From Arcticibacter sp041902385 (lineage in GTDB: Bacteria; Bacteroidota; Bacteroidia; Sphingobacteriales; Sphingobacteriaceae): DNA of 64,000 bases. The stretch lies in assembly GCF_041902385.1 (NCBI RefSeq), contig NZ_CP169244.1, positions 2,914,001-2,978,000 of the forward strand. The letters are read 5' to 3'. Numbering within the stretch: position 1 is the stretch's first letter; every line of letters starts with the position of its first letter. A program made the position numbers and the translations under genes. The notes under the pieces were generated by a model. The model worked only from the letters and a program-made list of their open reading frames with translations, did not search any database and was not told where the DNA came from. Shown one piece after another: positions 1 through 9,730 of the stretch.

Positions 1-2
1 AT

Positions 3-395
3 TTGAAACCATACATAGATGTAATTCTTATAGGGAGTGACTTTACATATGGAAAGCCCGTAGGTTTTTTTCCGATCTCCATTCTTAATACAGATTTGTA
101 TGCTGTGTCGTTTGAAACTTTAAACAGTAAAGGTGAGGGAGAGTATTACGGAGGTTTAAGGACCGATAAGGTGCAAGCCGAAGATCTGACGAGAGATTGG
201 GGAGATGAAAGGGAATCGTGTCTTGCGCAGGCCCTTTTTCATGTTCAATACGGGACGTTTAAGAATGAGGCGGCCGCTGTGGCCGGCAGGAGCAGAACCG
301 GCCCTGCGGCAGCAGGTATTTATAATATCTTTCTGGACCGGCGGGGGAACAAAAATATGTACATGCTAGACAAAGGGCTGCGGGTTCCGAGATAG
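3..395 (+). CDS. S41 family peptidase, C-terminal fragment (5' end outside window)
   Basis: The frame is open from the left edge, so the start codon lies upstream of the window. The 130 visible residues align with the C-terminal third of the complete S41 peptidase that follows at 484-2078: both carry the segment TYGKPVGFFP, with the Lys expected for the Ser/Lys dyad of Tsp/CtpA-type proteases, and then a D-W/F-GDxRE motif. The catalytic serine segment is not in the window. The two genes are therefore tandem paralogues. Family membership is well supported by the neighbour; substrate and role are unknown. Confidence 0.75.
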   Translation: MKPYIDVILIGSDFTYGKPVGFFPISILNTDLYAVSFETLNSKGEGEYYGGLRTDKVQAEDLTRDWGDERESCLAQALFHVQYGTFKNEAAAVAGRSRTGPAAAGIYNIFLDRRGNKNMYMLDKGLRVPR

Positions 396-483
396 GAAAA
401 GGCACAAGAAGACTGCGCTAATGTTTTCGGCGATTGGTGAATGGGCAAAGTAGTGAGATGATGATCAGGTTAATTTCAGAGAT

Positions 484-2078
484 ATGAAATTGAGTAATAT
501 TGTAGTTGGGAAAAGCAGACTTTTAGTTGCAGTTGCATTTTGTTTTTTAATAGTTTTTGGTGGTTGTAAGAAGGACAAAAAAAATGAGAGTCCAGCGGAG
601 CCTGAGCTTCCGCCGGGGCAGGGAACGATAGCCACGAAGGCGGAACTTTTGGCTGACTCCTTATTCCTTTACGCCAAAGAGGTGTATCTGTGGAATAGTG
701 ATTTGCCCACCTACGAGGTGTTTAATCCCAGAAAATATGTAAGTGTGGATGAAGAAGCGGGTTTGAGTAAGGAACTTTTTGAAATAACCCGGTATGCGAG
801 GGACAACTACGAATATAAGCCGTCAGACCCGACAGACACAAAGTATAGTTATATTTTTGATACAGACGATACAAACCCGATAGCCTATCTGCCCGCTCGT
901 AAAAGTTCTGTTGATTTAGAAGGGAACGGATATGACTTTGGGGTTTGGGTTGGACTTTATGGGAATAATACTCTTTACCAGGTTAGAATATTAACTGTAT
1001 CAAAGGGGTCGCCTGCCGATCTCGCAGGGATTAAGAGAGGGGATGTTATTACTGGGATTAACAACAGACAATTTGGTAGCAACTATACTTCGGGCGATGC
1101 CGATTATATTAATACTAATTTGCTTGGTAACCAGCAGACCGTCACCTTAACGTACAAGAGAGGTTCTGGAGCAGCTCATACGACTACACTTTCAAGAGCA
1201 AGTTATAAGAGCAATCCTGTTTACTGTGATTCTGTTTATACTGCGGGTCAGAAAAAGATCGGGTATATCGCATTTGCGCGGTTCTCAAACCTGTCAAATG
1301 CGCAATCAGTCCTCGACAAGGCGTTCTCTAGGTTTTCTGCTACTGCTGTTACCGATTTGATTGTCGATCTTCGATATAATGGGGGGGATATGTCAGTACT
1401 TCAGAGTATTTGGCCGACCTTATCGCACCCGCCACGTTAAACGGGAAGATAATGTATAAAGAATTCTTCAACAAGTTGCTTCAGGACGGAAAGGCAACTT
1501 TATTAAAGAAGCAGCCCTCGCTTGACGCTTATGGGAACGTAAGGTATACCAACGGTCGTGTCAGAACGTACGCTGATGAAGACTATTCAGTTGATGCGAA
1601 TACATTCAACTTCGCAAAAAGGGGCAATCTAAACAGCGTCGAAAGGATCGTCTTTCTTGTAAGCGGCAATACTGCGTCAGCCAGTGAACTTCTTATTAAT
1701 AGTCTAAAGGCCCATGTCGACGTTAAATTAGTCGGTGAGCAAACGTATGGAAAGCCTGTTGGCTTTTTCCCGATTCGAATCGGGAAATACGAGGTATATT
1801 ATAGTATGTTTGAATCGAAGAACGCTAAAGACGAGGGCGGTTATTTTAAGGGAATGAGTCCAGATTATACGGTCGAAGATCAGGGGATACGAGATTTTGG
1901 AGACCTCCGGGAGGACCTCCTTGCTAGCGCGTACAATTATCTTGTAGGGGGCAGCTTCACTTCTGCTATAGCAAAGACAGCTTCTGTCGCACGGACCGGG
2001 TCTCAAAGTAGTACAAGAGTAATTGGCTTCTCAACTACAAATAAAGAGTTCAAGGGCATGGTTGAGGATAGAAAGTAA
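484..2078 (+). CDS. S41 family C-terminal-processing-type peptidase, lipoprotein; frame broken at a G7 run
   Basis: A signal peptide with a lipobox ending at Cys28 predicts an envelope lipoprotein. A PDZ-like domain follows at about residues 145-235, then the S41 catalytic domain with the serine region GNTASASE and the lysine region TYGKPVGFF. As written, the frame ends at 1440 and resumes one frame over. Adding one G to the G7 run at 1381-1387 joins the halves through the family motif DLRYNGGGYVS and gives 531 residues. The protein probably cleaves unfolded or exported proteins in the periplasm, an inference from the family. It is a tandem paralogue of the fragment at 3-395. The break is most likely a sequencing error, though a true slippage mutation is possible. 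Confidence 0.85.
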
Positions 2079-2085
2079 GACGAAT

Positions 2086-2117
2086 TAAGAGCAGGTCTGA
2101 ATGAAAATCTGCTCTTA
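2086..2117. terminator. Hairpin between convergent genes
   Basis: Inverted repeat TAAGAGCAG ... CTGCTCTTA (9-bp arms, 14-nt loop) lies between the convergent S41 and M28 genes. The right arm contains the TAA stop of the M28 gene. There is no long U tract, so termination is plausible but not certain. Confidence 0.5.
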
Positions 2118-3026
2118 CATGACCTTTTTGCTTTTGAATATCTCTTTGATTGTAGTCCCTGTATCATAATTTTGAACTACATTTAGAATGGCATTTACCG
2201 CTTTGACATAAAACGTCGCATTGATATTTTCAAAGTCGTCTGTCGGCTGATGATAGTCTTTATGGTCCTCCACCCCGAAGTACAAAAAAGGAATTCCTTC
2301 CTCGTGAAAGGCACCGTGGTCGCCCTGAAACGTCCAGTCGTCTTTTTCCTGTTCGCGGTCGTCGTGCCCGGTCATGAGCTTTATTCCGCGAATTTTAACA
2401 GCTAGATACTGCTCTAATTTGGGGTAATGACGAGTTCCTGATACGTAGAGCTCGCCTTTGTCGTTATGGCTAACCATGTCAAGGTTGATATTAAGCCTGA
2501 TACGGGATAAAGGAACCGGAGACCTTGAGACGAAAGCTTTGGCGCCCTGCAATCCCATCTCTTCCGCGTCAAAGGCGACAAAGATCAACGTATGTTCGGG
2601 CTTGTGCTTAGCAAAGTAAGCGGCTATTTCCAATATTCCTCCTACACCCGAGGCGTCATCGTCAGCTCCGTTATAGATCTTTCCGTTCTTTACGCCCAGA
2701 TGGTCGTAATGGGCTGAAATCACGATAGCTTTTTGTTTCTTGCCCGGCAAGAAGGCGATCAGGTTGGCTCCTGTAACCGTTGTTTTTCCAGCTTTAAAAG
2801 AGAACGGGTGTTTGTAACTGCCGTTAAACGATTTCAGGCCGAGAGCTTTAAATTGCCTGACGATATAGTCGGCGGCCATTCTGCTGCCCTGGGTCCCCGT
2901 CTTCCGTCCCTGATATTTGTCGGACGATAACTCGCGAATGTGTTGCAGAAGTGGTGTCTGGGCATCACAGGAGAATGCGCCCAGGGTCATCAATGCCGCC
3001 AAAAGATAGATGTATTTTCTGTTCAT
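2115..3026 (-). CDS. M28 family zinc metallopeptidase, lipoprotein
   Basis: The 303-residue protein starts with a lipoprotein-type signal (Cys20). It carries the M28 metal and catalytic motifs in order: HYDHLG (His106, Asp108), GADDDASGVGG (bridging Asp about 122), FDAEEMGLQG (Glu155/156), an Asp in NLDMVSHND, and a C-terminal His in the DYHQPTDDF segment. The family consists of di-zinc aminopeptidases and related hydrolases acting on peptides, here probably in the periplasm. It starts 29 bp downstream of smc on the same strand and could share its transcript, though no functional link to SMC is evident. Confidence 0.88.
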   Translation of the reverse strand: MNRKYIYLLAALMTLGAFSCDAQTPLLQHIRELSSDKYQGRKTGTQGSRMAADYIVRQFKALGLKSFNGSYKHPFSFKAGKTTVTGANLIAFLPGKKQKAIVISAHYDHLGVKNGKIYNGADDDASGVGGILEIAAYFAKHKPEHTLIFVAFDAEEMGLQGAKAFVSRSPVPLSRIRLNINLDMVSHNDKGELYVSGTRHYPKLEQYLAVKIRGIKLMTGHDDREQEKDDWTFQGDHGAFHEEGIPFLYFGVEDHKDYHQPTDDFENINATFYVKAVNAILNVVQNYDTGTTIKEIFKSKKVM

Positions 3027-3055
3027 GCTTTAGCTATAACGCAGTCCGCCCGGCA

Positions 3056-6000
3056 TTATGATGCAACCGGGTATTCCCTCAGATCGACTGCAACCACTCT
3101 TGATATCCCCTGCTCTACCATGGTGACGCCGTACACGACATCAGTGCTGGCAATTGTTCGCTTGTTGTGCGACACAACGATAAACTGGGAGTCGGCCGAA
3201 AACTTTCTGATAATATTGTTGAACTTATCAATGTTTGTATCATCCAGAGGCGCATCTACCTCGTCAAAGATGCAAAAAGGAGCGGGCTTAAGGAGGTATA
3301 GCGAGAACAGCAGAGCCGTTGCTGTAAGCGTTTTTTCACCGCCGGAGAGCTGGTTGATTGAAAGAGGGCGCTTGCCCTTCGGCCGCGCAATAATGTCGAT
3401 GTCTGACTCAAGAGGATTTTCCGGATCAGAGAGGACCAGATCACAGCTGTCTTCCTCGTTAAAGAGTGAACGGAACACCCGGATGAAGTTTTCGCGTACC
3501 TTATGGAAGGAGTCCATAAACTTACTCTTTGCGCTGTCGTCAATCTCTTTTATTGTTTGCATGAGTGATGCTTTTGCCTCCAGCAAATCCTTTTTCTGGC
3601 CGAGTATGAAAGTATAGCGCTCGTTCATCTCTTTGAACGCTTCCATGGCCGTGGAATTGATCGCCCCAAAGTCGTCGAGCTGCTTTTTCAGCTTTCCCGT
3701 CTTTTCTTTAAGGTCTGCTTCGTTTTCGTCTTCAGGTATTTCTGCTTCAAGCAGTTCAGCGATGTCAATTGAGAACTCAACTGCAAGCCGTTCTTTCAGC
3801 GCATTCAGCTCCAGTTTAAGGCTCGTCTTTCTGTCTTTGATCTCATTGGTGATCACATCGCCTTGCTCCTTCTTCTTCCGCAGGTCTGTTATCCGGTTTT
3901 CATTATCAGTGATGAGTCCTCTCGCCTTGTAGTACTGCTGTTCCGCATCCCGGACGCCGGTCTCAAATTCCTCTTTCTGGGTGTACATGGCGGCAAGGTC
4001 TTCATCGGAGTGATCCACATGCTGAAGGGCATCGCTCATTTCAAGGCGGGTTTTCTCCAGCTCTTTAGCGTTGTCTTCTATTCGCTTTTCGAGAGATTGC
4101 TGCTGGTTTTCGCGGTACTCCAGATCTTTTTCTATGCCGGCAACCTTGTTCTGCTGCTGATGAAAGCGAATGTTTTCCTGATTCCAGATGCCTGAACGTT
4201 CGGTAACCAGTTCGGTGAGCTCGTTGTAAGCCTGCTGCCTTTCGGTCAACTCGTTACTCAGCTGTTGTTTCTTATCTCGGAGGAGGCTAAGTTCGGGCTC
4301 GGCCTTTAATAACTCTTCGTTAAGTGCTATTATCTTTTGTTCGATATCGTGTTTTCTGTTCTGGCTGTTTTGGATAAAAGAGACGTATTGTTCCTTCCTT
4401 GCCTGCAGCGAGATCAACTCGTTGTTCAATCGGTTGACATCCTGCTGAAGCGTTCGCAATTCCTCTTTCCTCGAGGTTGCCTTAAGATTTGTCACTTTCT
4501 GGATCTCCTGCTCCACTGCCCCTTTTAAGCTGTTGATTGTGGCATCGATGGCGCGGATCTCTTTCGCCAGAACCTCGAGGTTCTTTGCGCGGCCAATCCT
4601 TTTCCCTTCAAAGAGACCGACTGAGCCCCCTGTCATGGTAATGCGACTTTTGGTAAACTTGCCGCTCCCTCCGAGGATCACCGCGCCTTTTTCCGGAAGG
4701 CTTTTATCCATTTCTTCGTCCTCTCCCGAGGTAAGGATGAATACATTCCTCAGGAGTTGTCTGCAGAGCCGCGCGTATTTGGCGTCTACATCGACGATGC
4801 TGAGAGCAGGGATCAGGTTGCTTGCTACCATCTCCAGTGAGGCAGGCTCGGGGAGAATGTCGATCGCTTCCAGAATGAAGAAGTTGGCGCGCCCCTTGGA
4901 TGAATCACTGAGAAGGCGTATAGCATGGACTGCGTCGGCTTTAGTTTCGACGACGTAGTGATTCATGACCGGTTCTAAATAATTTTCAACCGCCACCCGG
5001 TACTCTTCTTTACAAAAAAGGATGTCGGAGAGGAGAGGAGCCTGCTTAGCCCATCCAGCATTCTTCTTCAGGAACCGGATAGACTCGGGAAAGCCTTCGA
5101 GATTATCAACCAGCGACTTGGTGAGATTGTATTCGTTTTGTTTGGCATCCAGTTTCCGGCTTTCTGACGCGATTTGTTCCTTGTGCCGGGAAAGGAGCTC
5201 TTCTGTAGCCCTGATTTGCAGTTCGAGATCGTCCTCAAATAACTGTGCTGCCTCATGTTCTTCACGCCTGATCTTCACCTGGCTTTCCAGTCCGGCTATT
5301 GCTTTGTTAAACTCACCCAGCTCCATCTCTTTTGATTCTGTATCTGCCAGGTTACGATGGCTTTCCTGGATCAGGGCGTCTTTTTGGATGTTTAGAACGG
5401 TCAGGTCTTTTTCTGCTTTATAGACCTGGTTCTGAAGCTCATTGTTTTGTTTAACAAAGCCGTCGAGACCTGTCTTCGTTGATTGCTGCTGCAATCGTAG
5501 TTCATCAAGCTCGGCTTTTTGCTCGTTGAGCGCTGCGCCGAGAGCGTTAAGATTTTCGCTTTCAAGAAGATGATCTTCGTTCAGTCGCTTAACAGTGTAG
5601 AGAATATGATTGAGCTGTCCTTTGTCTTTATCAAGCTCGTCGTTTAGCCTTTTCTCCTTTTCCTGCAGGAAGCGAAGCTGCTCATTTTTGATCTTTTTCT
5701 CGCTTTCGTAAGCCCTGATGCTTGCTGTAAACTCATTCGCCGCTTTTTGCTGTGCTGCAAGGTTTTTTTCCTGGGTAATGATGTCGCTTTTGAGCTGTCG
5801 CAAAGCTGCCTCCAGGCTGTCGATCTCTGCAGTTATTATCTCTTTCTCTCCAGCTTGTCGTTGTTCCTGTTCATCTAGTCTTTCAAGGGAATCACGGAAC
5901 CCGGCGATACGGAAAGCGGCAAGCTTAACACTGAGTGTCTGATACTGTTCTTTCAGTCTGTAATAGCGCTCGGCTTTTTTTGCCTGATTTTCGAGGGTTT

Positions 6001-6607
6001 TAAGGTTCTTCTCGATCTCAAAGAGCAGGTCTTCCACCCGGCTTAAGTCGGCTTCGGTATCTTTTAGCTTGTTAAAGGTTTGTTTCTTTCTGAGCTTATA
6101 TTTGGAAATGCCCGACGACTCCTCAAAGAGCGTCCGGCGTGACCCTTCCTTGTTGGCAATCAACTCGTCGATCATTTTAAGTTCGATGATCGAATAGGAA
6201 TCAGTGCCGATTCCTGTGTCGAGGAAGAGGTCGGTAATGTCTTTTAAACGACATTGTACGTCGTTCAGCCGGTACTCACTTTCCCCGCTCCGGTATAGCT
6301 TCCGGGTCACGGTGACCTGAGCGAACTCAGTAGGTAAAATGTTTTTCGTATTGTCGAACGTCAGAGACACTTCTGCCAGCTGCGAAGGCTTACGCGTTTT
6401 GGTGCCGTTGAAGATGATGTTTTCCATCTTTTCGGATCTGAGCATTTTAGTGCTTTGTTCTCCCAGTACCCACCGGATGGCATCCACCACATTTGATTTG
6501 CCGCAGCCGTTCGGTCCGGCTATCGCTGTGACCCCTTCGTTGAAATTGATTGTAATTTTATCACCAAAGCTCTTAAAGCCTTTAATCTCCAGCCTCGTTA
6601 ATTGCAT
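3056..6607 (-). CDS. smc: Chromosome segregation protein SMC
   Basis: At 1183 residues this is a full-length SMC ATPase. The N-terminal Walker A is GPNGCGKS (residues 31-38). It is followed by a long coiled coil, a hinge near residues 500-660 (FPESIRFLKK through the GLFEGKRIGR region), the returning coiled coil, then the C-terminal ABC signature LSGGEKTLTA and Walker B FDEVDAPLDD. SMC dimers with ScpA/ScpB organise and segregate chromosomes after replication; neither partner gene is in this window. The start ATG gives the usual MQLTRLEIKGFKSF N-terminus. The M28 peptidase lies immediately downstream. Confidence 0.97.
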   Translation of the reverse strand: MQLTRLEIKGFKSFGDKITINFNEGVTAIAGPNGCGKSNVVDAIRWVLGEQSTKMLRSEKMENIIFNGTKTRKPSQLAEVSLTFDNTKNILPTEFAQVTVTRKLYRSGESEYRLNDVQCRLKDITDLFLDTGIGTDSYSIIELKMIDELIANKEGSRRTLFEESSGISKYKLRKKQTFNKLKDTEADLSRVEDLLFEIEKNLKTLENQAKKAERYYRLKEQYQTLSVKLAAFRIAGFRDSLERLDEQEQRQAGEKEIITAEIDSLEAALRQLKSDIITQEKNLAAQQKAANEFTASIRAYESEKKIKNEQLRFLQEKEKRLNDELDKDKGQLNHILYTVKRLNEDHLLESENLNALGAALNEQKAELDELRLQQQSTKTGLDGFVKQNNELQNQVYKAEKDLTVLNIQKDALIQESHRNLADTESKEMELGEFNKAIAGLESQVKIRREEHEAAQLFEDDLELQIRATEELLSRHKEQIASESRKLDAKQNEYNLTKSLVDNLEGFPESIRFLKKNAGWAKQAPLLSDILFCKEEYRVAVENYLEPVMNHYVVETKADAVHAIRLLSDSSKGRANFFILEAIDILPEPASLEMVASNLIPALSIVDVDAKYARLCRQLLRNVFILTSGEDEEMDKSLPEKGAVILGGSGKFTKSRITMTGGSVGLFEGKRIGRAKNLEVLAKEIRAIDATINSLKGAVEQEIQKVTNLKATSRKEELRTLQQDVNRLNNELISLQARKEQYVSFIQNSQNRKHDIEQKIIALNEELLKAEPELSLLRDKKQQLSNELTERQQAYNELTELVTERSGIWNQENIRFHQQQNKVAGIEKDLEYRENQQQSLEKRIEDNAKELEKTRLEMSDALQHVDHSDEDLAAMYTQKEEFETGVRDAEQQYYKARGLITDNENRITDLRKKKEQGDVITNEIKDRKTSLKLELNALKERLAVEFSIDIAELLEAEIPEDENEADLKEKTGKLKKQLDDFGAINSTAMEAFKEMNERYTFILGQKKDLLEAKASLMQTIKEIDDSAKSKFMDSFHKVRENFIRVFRSLFNEEDSCDLVLSDPENPLESDIDIIARPKGKRPLSINQLSGGEKTLTATALLFSLYLLKPAPFCIFDEVDAPLDDTNIDKFNNIIRKFSADSQFIVVSHNKRTIASTDVVYGVTMVEQGISRVVAVDLREYPVAS

Positions 6608-6930
6608 CCCTTATATTCTCTTTTCTCTTTAGCAGGTACACTATCCTACTTAAAGCCTGCGGCATGAACGTCCACAAGTAGTAATGAAAGTGTCAAACGA
6701 ATCCTTAGCAGGTTTCTATACGGAACCTGTTAAACCTTGCAAATTAAGCAAATTTGGAGGACTTTTACGAAGCACATGTCATAGAGCCAGCCTTCAGAGG
6801 GCACACCTGTTTTGGGCGACTTCCTTTTCTGCTGAGTGGCGGTGTTCGATTTTATTATTTGCGTGTCCTTTATCCCCGTTAATTTTTTAATATTTGGACA
6901 CGTTTAGGAGGAAAGTCTTAATTTTAAAGG
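6608..6930. other. 323-bp divergent intergenic region between smc and an unknown gene
   Basis: The region must hold the promoters of smc (leftward) and the 6931 gene (rightward). I see no convincing gene; a 68-codon open frame inside it has no recognisable features. A purine-rich stretch AGGAGGAAAG near 6907 is somewhat far upstream of the ATG at 6931. No clear TAnnTTTG box was found. Confidence 0.4.
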
Positions 6931-7482
6931 ATGCAGGAATATTTGCCTTTTATAATCGGTCTGGGATTAGTAATGCTTCAGTTTTACAACAATTTCAGGA
7001 AAGAACAGGAGAAAGCCCGTAACAGAAACCCGACACTTCCGGCAGGGGGCGGAGCGAGCGGTTCAGAGTCAGTAAAAGGAAAGAATGTAGCAGTTCCCCC
7101 TTCAAAGCCTATGGTGCTGCAGGAGAGGGGACCAGTGGCAGTTCCTGCTCAAAGAAACGAATCAGAGCGGGCTCTGGTGCAGGAGTATTATGATCCTCAA
7201 AGACCGTATGAGCCCGTATATGAGCGAAATTATCGCGAGCCGCTTTACAAATCCCCCGAGACAAAGGAACGGGTGGTTTCTGAGCGCAAGGTAACGCCTC
7301 AACGAGTTGAGGTAACGCACCTCGAAGATTGGTCAGACGAAACGCTTAAAGGTCGTGCTATTCATAGTCGGCACGTGCATGGTGCAAGAAAACAGGGCAG
7401 TGAGGATGAAGGCACCGACGCTGATTTCGATATGGAGCAAGCTATTATCAGTCAGGCCATACTGAACCGGCCTGAATATTAA
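6931..7482 (+). CDS. Hypothetical membrane-anchored protein
   Basis: 183 residues. The N-terminus (YLPFIIGLGLVMLQF) is one transmembrane segment or uncleaved anchor. A low-complexity, charged, proline-rich middle with many Arg/Glu/Tyr follows, and then a short C-terminal segment DMEQAIISQAILNRPEY that looks like a conserved tail. No catalytic motif is visible. The bulk is probably an unstructured cytoplasmic region tethered to the inner membrane. Function is not recognised. It lies 36 bp upstream of the aldo/keto reductase on the same strand and may be co-transcribed with it. Confidence 0.7.
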   Translation: MQEYLPFIIGLGLVMLQFYNNFRKEQEKARNRNPTLPAGGGASGSESVKGKNVAVPPSKPMVLQERGPVAVPAQRNESERALVQEYYDPQRPYEPVYERNYREPLYKSPETKERVVSERKVTPQRVEVTHLEDWSDETLKGRAIHSRHVHGARKQGSEDEGTDADFDMEQAIISQAILNRPEY

Positions 7483-7518
7483 TCTTATTTAGATATATAA
7501 TTATTGTTTTTTAATAAA

Positions 7519-8508
7519 ATGGAATACAGAAGGTTAGGAAAGTCAGGTTTACAGGTGAGCGCCTTGTCGCTCGGAAGCTGGCTTACTTTTGGAAATCAGA
7601 TTCCTGATGATGTTGCCGATGAGCTGATGTCTATCGCTTATGAAAAGGGCATCAACTTTTTCGATAATGCAGAAGGTTACGCGGGTGGTAAGTCGGAAGA
7701 AGTGATGGGCCGTATACTTAAGAGTAAGGGCTGGGACCGGGAATCATATATTGTATCAAGTAAAGTGTTCTTTGGTGCTGAAGCCAAAGGACCTAATCGT
7801 ACAGGCCTTTCGAGGAAGCATGTTATCGAAGCGTGTAACGCGGCACTGAGGAGATTTCAACTGGATTATCTGGATCTCTATTTCTGTCACAGGCCTGATA
7901 TTAATACGCCTATTGAGGAGACAGTATGGGCGATGAATACCTTGCTGCAACAAGGGAAAATCTTATACTGGGGAACGTCGGAATGGACTGCAGCCGAGAT
8001 TATGGAAGCAATCCGGGTGGCAAGGGACTATCATTTGATTGGGCCTACTATGGAACAGCCTCAGTACAACATGTTGGAACGTACTAAGATTGAGAAGGAC
8101 TACCTGCTGCTTTTCCGGGAGCACGGACTTGGCACAACTGTATGGTCGCCCTTGCATTCAGGGGTTCTCAGCGGGAAATATAATGACTCGGATCCGGGAG
8201 ACACCAGACTGCACATGGAAGGACTGGACTGGCTGAAGAACCGTACCCTGGCTCAGGAAAAACTGGAAGCTGCCAGGAAGGTGAAGGAGATTGCCGACGA
8301 GCTCGGAGTGAGTATGCCGAGGCTTGCCGTGGCATGGTGCTTAAGGAATCCGAATGTGAGCACCGTGATCCTGGGGGCCTCAAAACCTTACCAGTTGCTG
8401 GAAAACCTGACCGCGCTGGATGTGGTGCCCCTATTAACGGAAGATATTATGAACCGTTTGGATGGTGTATTGAAAAATAAGCCTTTTATTCCGACTTATC
8501 AGCCCTAG
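7519..8508 (+). CDS. Aldo/keto reductase, potassium-channel beta-subunit-like family
   Basis: 329 residues starting with MEYRRLGKSGLQVS, the normal start of the family; an in-frame TTG 15 bp upstream is less likely. The AKR catalytic tetrad is visible: Asp and Tyr in FFDNAEGY, Lys in VSSKVFFG, and His in YFCHRPD. The C-terminal NADPH-binding segment resembles VILGASKPYQLLENL. Similarity to the Kv-beta/YghZ branch suggests an NADPH-dependent reductase of aldehydes or ketones in the cytosol; the physiological substrate cannot be read from sequence. The gene ends at a strong bidirectional terminator shared with rpoD. Confidence 0.92.
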   Translation: MEYRRLGKSGLQVSALSLGSWLTFGNQIPDDVADELMSIAYEKGINFFDNAEGYAGGKSEEVMGRILKSKGWDRESYIVSSKVFFGAEAKGPNRTGLSRKHVIEACNAALRRFQLDYLDLYFCHRPDINTPIEETVWAMNTLLQQGKILYWGTSEWTAAEIMEAIRVARDYHLIGPTMEQPQYNMLERTKIEKDYLLLFREHGLGTTVWSPLHSGVLSGKYNDSDPGDTRLHMEGLDWLKNRTLAQEKLEAARKVKEIADELGVSMPRLAVAWCLRNPNVSTVILGASKPYQLLENLTALDVVPLLTEDIMNRLDGVLKNKPFIPTYQP

Positions 8509-8521
8509 AACGGAGCCTGCA

Positions 8522-8569
8522 CTAAAACAAAAAAGGCTTTCTGTTTCGAGAAAGCCTTTTTTGTTTTAG
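8522..8569. terminator. Long perfect bidirectional terminator between AKR and rpoD
   Basis: 21-bp perfect arms (8522-8542 and 8549-8569) flank the 6-nt loop GTTTCG. The A-rich left end and T-rich right end make it work for both converging transcripts. The TAA stop codon of rpoD (8566-8568) is part of the stem. Confidence 0.9.
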
Positions 8570-9426
8570 CCTAAGTAAGATTTGAGTATCTTGCTTCTGG
8601 AGGTATGACGAAGGCGCTGAAGCGCTTTGTCTTTGATCTGTCGAACACGTTCACGTGTCAGATTAAATTTCTCACCAATCTCTTCTAACGATAGCGGATG
8701 ATTGGTGCCCAATCCGAAGAACAGCACGATGATCTCGCGCTCTCGTTCGGTAAGAGTCTGTAAAGACCGTTTGATTTCTTCTGACAGTGACTCGTTAATC
8801 AGGTTACTGTCGGTATTTGGATCATCGTTCTCTAATACATCCAGCAGGGTGTTTTCTTCTCCCTGTACAAATGGAGCGTCCATGGACACATGCCGTCCTG
8901 AATTGCTCAGGGTGTCAGAGATCTTATCAACAGTAGTTTCAAGAATATCCGCAAGTTCTTCAGGAGACGGTTCGCGTTCGTACTCCTGTTCGAGTTTGGA
9001 GAATGCCTTGCTGATCTTGCTGAGAGAACCGACCTGGTTGAGCGGCAGGCGAACAATACGTGATTGTTCAGCAATTGCCTGCAAGATAGACTGACGGATC
9101 CACCAGACTGCGTAAGAAATAAACTTAAACCCCTTCGTTTCGTCAAAACGTTTTGCTGCCTTAATCAGGCCAAGATTTCCTTCATTGATCAGGTCACCTA
9201 AAGTCAGACCTTGATTTTGATACTGTTTTGCTACTGATACTACGAAACGTAAGTTGGTCTTTGTTAAGCGCTCAAGAGCAGCCTGATCCCCTTCGCGAAT
9301 CTTCTGCGCCAGAATCACTTCTTCTTCAGCAGTAATCAAATCTACCTTACCAATCTCGTGAAGATACTTATCGAGTGACTGAGACTCGCGATTGGTAATC
9401 GATTGTGTTATTTTGAGTTGTCTCAT
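8566..9426 (-). CDS. rpoD: Primary RNA polymerase sigma factor (RpoD/SigA type)
   Basis: 286 residues, the short form typical of Bacteroidota primary sigma factors, without region 1.1. Region 1.2/2 runs from SLDKYLHEIGKVDLIT through the core-binding and -10 recognition segment (LGDLINEGNLGLIKAAKRFD, then YAVWWIRQSI). Region 3 follows, and region 4 ends with a helix-turn-helix LEEIGEKFNLTRERVRQIK. This sigma directs transcription from TTTG/TAnnTTTG promoters, several of which are visible in the window. The gene stands alone, with its own -7 box 35-42 bp upstream and a terminator overlapping its stop. Confidence 0.95.
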   Translation of the reverse strand: MRQLKITQSITNRESQSLDKYLHEIGKVDLITAEEEVILAQKIREGDQAALERLTKTNLRFVVSVAKQYQNQGLTLGDLINEGNLGLIKAAKRFDETKGFKFISYAVWWIRQSILQAIAEQSRIVRLPLNQVGSLSKISKAFSKLEQEYEREPSPEELADILETTVDKISDTLSNSGRHVSMDAPFVQGEENTLLDVLENDDPNTDSNLINESLSEEIKRSLQTLTEREREIIVLFFGLGTNHPLSLEEIGEKFNLTRERVRQIKDKALQRLRHTSRSKILKSYLG

Positions 9427-9730
9427 TTAAAATACGATACCCCTTTCTAAAAAGCGTGTGCAAAGTTAAGAACTTTTGCTTCTTAAACGATTTTTTAACG
9501 AAAAAGTTGCTTCTTAATTAAGAATAATAATTAATTTTGTTTTTCACCTTTTTTCTGCAAAAATCATTCCATCTGACGCGTTTCTGCTCATATTGGCTTC
9601 CCTGTTTTTCATAGTATAGATTTAATTAGTTAGGCAAAAGGACGACCTTTTTCATCGACTTAAGGTTACGTTGACAGTAAACCGACCCGCGTTCTCTTTG
9701 TTTTAAAGAGGTAAATATTTCCAGGGTAAG
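9427..9730. other. 304-bp AT-rich intergenic region upstream of rpoD
   Basis: Apart from the -7 box at 9461-9468 the region is AT-rich, with runs such as TTAATTAAGAATAATAATTAA around 9515. No gene, structured RNA or repeat was recognised. Besides rpoD's promoter it contains the 3' flank of the GroES-like gene. Confidence 0.4.
9461..9468 (-). promoter_or_regulatory. -7 box upstream of rpoD
   Basis: Reads TAACTTTG on the minus strand, an exact match to the Bacteroidota -7 consensus TAnnTTTG, about 35 bp upstream of the rpoD ATG. No clear TTTG at -33, so the support is one element only. Confidence 0.5.

Noticed and set aside
3633..6632. Series of plus-strand open frames of 60-140 codons opposite smc
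   Set aside because: They lie wholly inside a well-supported smc gene, are serine/leucine-rich shadows of its coiled coil, and have no start signals or domains.
6684..6890. 68-codon plus-strand open frame between smc and the next gene
   Set aside because: No domain, no start signal, and composition unlike the neighbouring genes.
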